A stretch of DNA of 64,000 nucleotides from Chloroflexota bacterium. Lineage in GTDB: Bacteria; Chloroflexota; Dehalococcoidia; Bin125. The notes beneath the pieces were generated by a model, which was given only the letters and a program-made list of their open reading frames with translations, was not told the origin of the DNA and ran no database searches. Shown one piece after another: positions 59,966-64,000 of the stretch (the stretch's first letter is position 1; the number at the start of each line of letters is the position of its first letter). A program made the translations under genes and the position numbers. The DNA lies in contig JAPPFB010000002.1 in NCBI GenBank assembly GCA_028875225.1, positions 62,001-126,000 of the forward strand, read 5' to 3'.

Positions 59966-61447
59966 ATGAACCAAACCGCACCACCAGTTGCTTTCGAATG
60001 GGACCTGATCGACGATCTTCCACCAAACTGGGACACGCTTTGCCGCGTTGACCTCCATGCTGTGCATCGCCAGTGGATTGAGGATCGATCCCTCATCAAA
60101 GACCAGGAGAAGCTACGGAGGTTTCAGGAACAGCTCGCCCTTCAATGGGCAGTCGAAACTGGGATCATCGAACGACTCTACAAGGTTGACCGTGGGGTTA
60201 CAGTCCAGATACTCCAAGCGGGGATGGAGGCTCTCGGCCAATTCCACGCACGCGGCCTCCTAACGGCTAACGCGCAGGCGCTGATTAAGGACCAGCGGGA
60301 AGCCTTGGAGATGGTCATGGATCTCGTAGGCGGCGAACGTACCCTAAACGACGCCTATATGAAAGAACTCCACCATCGCCTTACCTTGAGTCAAGAGACG
60401 ACAGACGCCCTGGATCCCTCCGGTAAAGAGATTCAAGTACAGCTCATGAAGGGCGTCTGGAAACGTAACCCCAACAATCCGCTGCGCCCAGACGGCTCCA
60501 TACACCAATACTGTCCCCCCGAGTTCGTTCAAGACGAAATCGATCAACTCCTGAAGTGGCACTCAGAACACGAATCGTTAGGAGTGTGCCCCGAGGTCGA
60601 AGCCGCATGGCTGCATCACCGATTCACACAAATCCACCCGTTTCAAGACGGTAATGGACGGGTTGCTCGTGCGCTGACGACCGCCATATTCGTCAAAGCA
60701 GACTATCTCGTTTTAGTCATCCGAGACGAGGAACATAGAGAACGTTACATCAACGCCCTAGAAGCAGCTGATTATGGCGATCTGAAACCCCTGGTGGACC
60801 TCTTCGCTGAAGTACAAATCAGCGATTTAGACGGAGCTATCTCTGCACTCAGAGAGCTCCGAGGCGAGACGCTCGTTAGGGTATCGGAAACCATTGCGGA
60901 ACGAGCCAAGCGCAGAATGGAGGTTTCTCAGCGGCAGGCGGCTGGTGTAATGGAAGATCTTCAACAGGTGGCCGATGCGCGTCTTCAAGAGGCGGCTGCT
61001 GAGATACAACGAGCCTTTCAGCGTTTGGGTGTCACCGTGCAAGCTGAGGTACTAGGCGACGAGGATGACAAGCGAGATTGGTGGTCATGGCAGATCATAG
61101 ATTCGGCCCGACGGCACAACTACTTCGCTGAACTCGATCGACCTCGTCGGTGGGTGTCCCTCAAGCTAGCTCTTCCAGACATTGAGAAGCGACAGGCTCG
61201 TCTTGTCGTATCGTTCCATGCTGTTGGAAGATCTGCCGACCTGCATGCTGTCACGGCATTTCTAACTAATCCTCTAGAGGGAGGCGAGGACGATGAATCG
61301 CGCCGATGGGAAACCAAGACCATTCCTGAGTACGCATTCAAGTTTGGTGCCGAGACTTCCAGACTCGATCAAATCGAACCTGCGTTTCGGGATTGGCTGG
61401 ATGAGACGGTTGAGAGCGGCCTGAGCGTGTGGGGGGAGCGCCTCTAA
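59966..61447 (+). CDS. Fic-domain protein C, foreign-looking base composition
   Basis: This 493-residue protein has an N-terminal helical region (WDLIDDLPPNWDTLCRVDLH), ETGIIERLYKVD as the likely inhibitory-helix segment, the catalytic loop HPFQDGNGRVAR (224-235), and a long C-terminal region with coiled coil (RRMEVSQRQAAGVMEDLQQV) and a beta-rich end. Its codon use is visibly more A/T-rich than all neighbours, which suggests acquisition by transfer. Unlike Fic A and B it lacks an obvious upstream repeat array; only ACGAAGC/GCTTCGT inverted bits are seen at about 59900-59940. Confidence 0.88.
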   Translation: MNQTAPPVAFEWDLIDDLPPNWDTLCRVDLHAVHRQWIEDRSLIKDQEKLRRFQEQLALQWAVETGIIERLYKVDRGVTVQILQAGMEALGQFHARGLLTANAQALIKDQREALEMVMDLVGGERTLNDAYMKELHHRLTLSQETTDALDPSGKEIQVQLMKGVWKRNPNNPLRPDGSIHQYCPPEFVQDEIDQLLKWHSEHESLGVCPEVEAAWLHHRFTQIHPFQDGNGRVARALTTAIFVKADYLVLVIRDEEHRERYINALEAADYGDLKPLVDLFAEVQISDLDGAISALRELRGETLVRVSETIAERAKRRMEVSQRQAAGVMEDLQQVADARLQEAAAEIQRAFQRLGVTVQAEVLGDEDDKRDWWSWQIIDSARRHNYFAELDRPRRWVSLKLALPDIEKRQARLVVSFHAVGRSADLHAVTAFLTNPLEGGEDDESRRWETKTIPEYAFKFGAETSRLDQIEPAFRDWLDETVESGLSVWGERL

Positions 61448-61501
61448 CTTACATTGCTACAATACGGGTGATACACTTGAGCGCCGGATCCTACTGAACT
61501 T

Positions 61502-63523
61502 CTACTCCGGCGAGACGGGCAACCAGCGATTGTCCCACTCCGGGGCGAAGCTGAGGGCGCCCAGGTCGGCGTAGTTGCCCAGGTCGTAGGTCCGGATCTC
61601 CTCGCCGCCGAGCAGGTGGATGCGCTCGCCAAGCGGGATGGCGCGGCGCGCCTCTCCGTGGACCCTGAGCGTTGACTCGTGACTCAAGCCCTCACTGGTG
61701 ACTCGGACGCCGAAGAAGGCGCCATCGTGGTTCTGGCGCAGCCAGTGGTCAATCGGGCCGACTGGAATCCAGGCGACGCCATTCTGATAGCGGAAGGCGC
61801 GATGGTCGTGCTCGACCGGACTGTAGGCGTCATGACCCAGGGGGAGAATGGCAATCTGGGTCGGATTGGCCGGGTCGGAGACGTCGAACAGCGTCGCCTG
61901 CAGCCCCCACTCCCAACCGGTCTGTGGGTCGGCGTCGCGGCCGACGCCGAGTAGCAGCCCGCCGCTCAGCGGATGCAGGTAGCGCGAGAAGCCGGGAATC
62001 TTCAGCTCGCCGACTTCCATCGGGTTCGCAGGATCCGAGAGGTCGAGGACGTAGAGCGGATCGACCAGGCGGAAGGTGACGACGTAGCCGACATCGCCGG
62101 CGAACCGCACCGACTTGATCTCCTCCGTCTTGCCGAGTCCGCCGACGCGACCGACCTCGCGCAGTGAACCGGTCGGTCTGCCGTTGTCGTCGTCCACCGA
62201 TTCGTCGCTGACCGCCTCGAGCACGGTCACACTGCTGACCCACGGCCAGCGGTTCCTGTTGGTCGTCGCCACGCGTAGGTATCCGTCGTGCTCGGACAAC
62301 GACCATTGCGAGAGCAATTGGCCGGTCACTGTCGCGCCGCCGAAGTAGGTCGACTCGAGCGGGTCGGAGATGTCGAAGCGATGAATCGCCGTGTCGCGCC
62401 ACCAGTTGTGCGGCGCAGCCAGGTAGAGCGAGTCGCGCGACGCGTAGACCGTCGGGTCCGTCGCCATGCCGAGCACGCCCACGCTGCCCCAATCGCCGAT
62501 TCCTGCGGCGTCCTCACCGATGTTGAACGAGAGCATGAAGGCCGTACTGGGCAGCTCGCCCCAGCGGGTCGGCAGCCGATCTTCCGGCGCAAAGGTCTGA
62601 GAGCACTCAACGGCGTAGCCGTGCGAGAAGGAGTTGTCGACGTGGTTCTGCAGACCGTACAACGGGAACCAGCGACCCAGCTGGAACGACCCCTGTAGCG
62701 CTCGGTTGTAGCGCTCGGCATTGGTCCATCGATTCTGCCAGCCGAACGACCAGGGCGAGACGTAGGGAATCGCCGAGCTGTGTTGCATCGCGACCCGCAG
62801 GTCGCTGCCCACCAGCCGTGCGCTGAGGAACCGGCCATCCAGGTCGAGCTCGTGGACCAGCGCCGGCGAGGACGGATCGGCAATGTCTATCTCCAGCAGC
62901 TCCGCCTGTTGGCGCTCGTACCAGATGTCGTGAGCGGGCTTGATCAGTTCGTCATCGTCGACTTCGAGCGAAGTAGAGATGGCCGCCAGCTGACGAACCA
63001 CGATCGCCTTCCCGCTGCCGATCAGCAGTTCCTGCCGGTAGCCGCGCGCTGAGAAGTCGATCCGTCCCACTTCGACGAGCGGACCGTCTGCCGAGATCTC
63101 CGCAATCAACAGCGACTGTGGTCGCAAAATGTAGAAATGTGCGCCGTCGGTCTTGATGATGTCCGACTCGTCGACGCCGCGTTCCTGGATGTTGGTCCCC
63201 GTGTCCGACACCTCGCCCTCATCCACAGGACCGGTACCGGTGTTTGGCAACTCCGCGTCGCCCCCGACGCCGGAATCATCGGCCATGGCATCCTCTTCGA
63301 ATGCTGCTTCCTCCTCCTCTGCCACCGCTTCCTCTTCGTACCGCTCCTCCTCTGCCGACGCCACGGCCAGCCGCACGTAGTGATCGTGCAACTCGGCGCA
63401 GGTGTTGAACCTGCGCAAGGCCGGAGCCTCGGTCGACTGCGCCAGTGCGAGGTGTTGGGTAGCCACGACGGCGACCCCCAGGAGTGCCACAAGCACGATG
63501 AGCCAGAGTCGAGATCGGATCAT
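61502..63523 (-). CDS. Secreted beta-propeller domain protein (COG4880-like)
   Basis: This 673-residue protein has a signal peptide (LWLIVLVALLGVAVVATQHLALAQ), a Glu/Ala/Asp-rich acidic stretch (about 58-85), then a C-terminal-type beta-propeller (PF09826-like): VQERGVDESDIIKTDG-like IQERGVDESDIIKTDGAHF, LSEHDGYLRVATTNR, RFAGDVGYVVTF, LYVLDLSDPANPMEVGELKIPG and HPLSGGLLLGVG. The family is of unknown function and is found in secreted proteins of archaea, Actinobacteria and Chloroflexota. Confidence 0.85.
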   Translation of the reverse strand: MIRSRLWLIVLVALLGVAVVATQHLALAQSTEAPALRRFNTCAELHDHYVRLAVASAEEERYEEEAVAEEEEAAFEEDAMADDSGVGGDAELPNTGTGPVDEGEVSDTGTNIQERGVDESDIIKTDGAHFYILRPQSLLIAEISADGPLVEVGRIDFSARGYRQELLIGSGKAIVVRQLAAISTSLEVDDDELIKPAHDIWYERQQAELLEIDIADPSSPALVHELDLDGRFLSARLVGSDLRVAMQHSSAIPYVSPWSFGWQNRWTNAERYNRALQGSFQLGRWFPLYGLQNHVDNSFSHGYAVECSQTFAPEDRLPTRWGELPSTAFMLSFNIGEDAAGIGDWGSVGVLGMATDPTVYASRDSLYLAAPHNWWRDTAIHRFDISDPLESTYFGGATVTGQLLSQWSLSEHDGYLRVATTNRNRWPWVSSVTVLEAVSDESVDDDNGRPTGSLREVGRVGGLGKTEEIKSVRFAGDVGYVVTFRLVDPLYVLDLSDPANPMEVGELKIPGFSRYLHPLSGGLLLGVGRDADPQTGWEWGLQATLFDVSDPANPTQIAILPLGHDAYSPVEHDHRAFRYQNGVAWIPVGPIDHWLRQNHDGAFFGVRVTSEGLSHESTLRVHGEARRAIPLGERIHLLGGEEIRTYDLGNYADLGALSFAPEWDNRWLPVSPE

Positions 63524-63589
63524 GGAAACCTCCCGTGGGTCGGTGGCGGGGCAACGACGCCTCTTTCACAGTTGACGTTGAGGATGACG

Positions 63590-64000
63590 CTAATGTTCCC
63601 TCAGCGCATCGGCACAGCCATCGAGTCCGTCAATGACAGTCAGCTCCCAAACGCCGAGGCCTGCCAGGTCGAACGAGTCCGTGATTCGGGGATTGGAGGC
63701 GCTGCTGACCGTCAGCCGGTCGGCGCCTCTGATCGCCTCATAGAAGTCGTCGTCGTTTCTCGGAGAGATGGCGCGTCCTACTGGGGAGCGATTGCTCGTC
63801 CAGAGGTCCCAGGTGTCGGTCATGGTCGTTTGGTTGGCCGTCCACGAAACTTCGACGCTGGTACCCGAGGCAGCGAACGGGAATTCCCGCTCCAGGCCGT
63901 AGATCTCGATGCCCAGGCCGTCGATCCCGCAAGTCATCACCAACATCGGTTGGTTCGCGTCCTCGCGATGAACGCTGAGCGAATCGACCTGCAAGCGAAC
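63590..64000 (-). CDS. Partial secreted-type protein, VasI/TagO-like fold possible
   Basis: The N-terminus lies outside the window; the frame is still open at 64000. About 136 residues are visible, with a beta-rich pattern, FPFAASGTSVEVSWTANQTTMTD, TSNRSPVGRAISPRNDDDFY, ADRLTVSSASNPRITDSFDLAGLG and a Cys near the C-terminus. The layout resembles VasI/TagO-type small beta-sandwich proteins (binding-property comparison of ADRL...FDLAGL), but this is a weak resemblance. Confidence 0.45.
   Translation of the reverse strand, partial: VRLQVDSLSVHREDANQPMLVMTCGIDGLGIEIYGLEREFPFAASGTSVEVSWTANQTTMTDTWDLWTSNRSPVGRAISPRNDDDFYEAIRGADRLTVSSASNPRITDSFDLAGLGVWELTVIDGLDGCADALREH

Overview
This 64 kb window is GC-rich, densely coded bacterial chromosome. 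The gene content suggests a Chloroflexota-type bacterium (Dehalococcoidia/SAR202-like). The clues are F420-type oxidoreductases (4588-5049, 47594-48478), many CaiB/BaiF CoA-transferases and crotonases, a UPF0182 membrane protein, amidohydrolases and a cysteine-containing L28. This placement is inferred from gene families only; no rRNA is present.

Layout. 0-5 kb: aminotransferase tail, alpha/beta hydrolase, SPFH protein, UbiA-like prenyltransferase, acyl-CoA carboxylase carboxyltransferase, F420-type reductase. 5-15.5 kb: argS-trpS, then fakB(DegV)-recG with fakA upstream, divergent from rpmB, an RRM protein and a GNAT-like protein. 15.6-29 kb: most of arginine biosynthesis on the minus strand in two blocks (argC-argJ; argB-UPF0182-argD-argG-small ORF-argH-rpe), separated by a haem/molybdopterin oxidoreductase and a toxin/antitoxin-like pair. 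29-32 kb: CoA-transferase/crotonase/CoA-transferase cluster. 32-37 kb: D-aminoacylase, then CotH divergent from VTC-domain and DUF4956 genes, then a selenocysteine tRNA. 37-48.5 kb: a beta-decarboxylating dehydrogenase, Mrr-like membrane protein, a first Fic protein, amidohydrolase, secreted HNH nuclease, Ldh-type dehydrogenase, cupin, DUF2461, MFS transporter and luciferase-like oxidoreductase. 48.5-64 kb: second Fic protein, crotonase-amidohydrolase pair, a thiolase-DUF35-sugar dehydrogenase-selenoprotein operon, HicB-like regulator, fused double CoA-transferase, third Fic protein of foreign-looking composition, and secreted proteins.

Main discoveries. (1) A thioredoxin/NHL protein (52221-53726) has an in-frame TGA exactly at the first redox position (Sec-Ile-Asn-Cys). 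The TGA is followed by a hairpin that fits the bacterial SECIS pattern, and the same window holds a tRNA-Sec (36922-37019). (2) Two of the three Fic genes are preceded by dense arrays of palindromes, different in sequence for each gene: three 34-bp copies before the first, and 3.5 copies of a 70-71 bp unit with half-sites spaced 40/30/40/30/41/30 bp before the second. (3) Decanucleotide (10-bp) tandem repeats occur between argD and argG, in a 43.6 kb intergenic region, and inside recG, the last two sharing one unit. (4) Intergenic DNA carries a family of paired palindromes (REPIN/BIME-like), several short elements with terminal inverted repeats, and a CCCCCTCC-type repeat family.

The genes suggest a heterotroph using acyl-CoA and amino-acid-derived substrates, able to make arginine and to decode UGA as selenocysteine. 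selA, selB and selD are not in the window.
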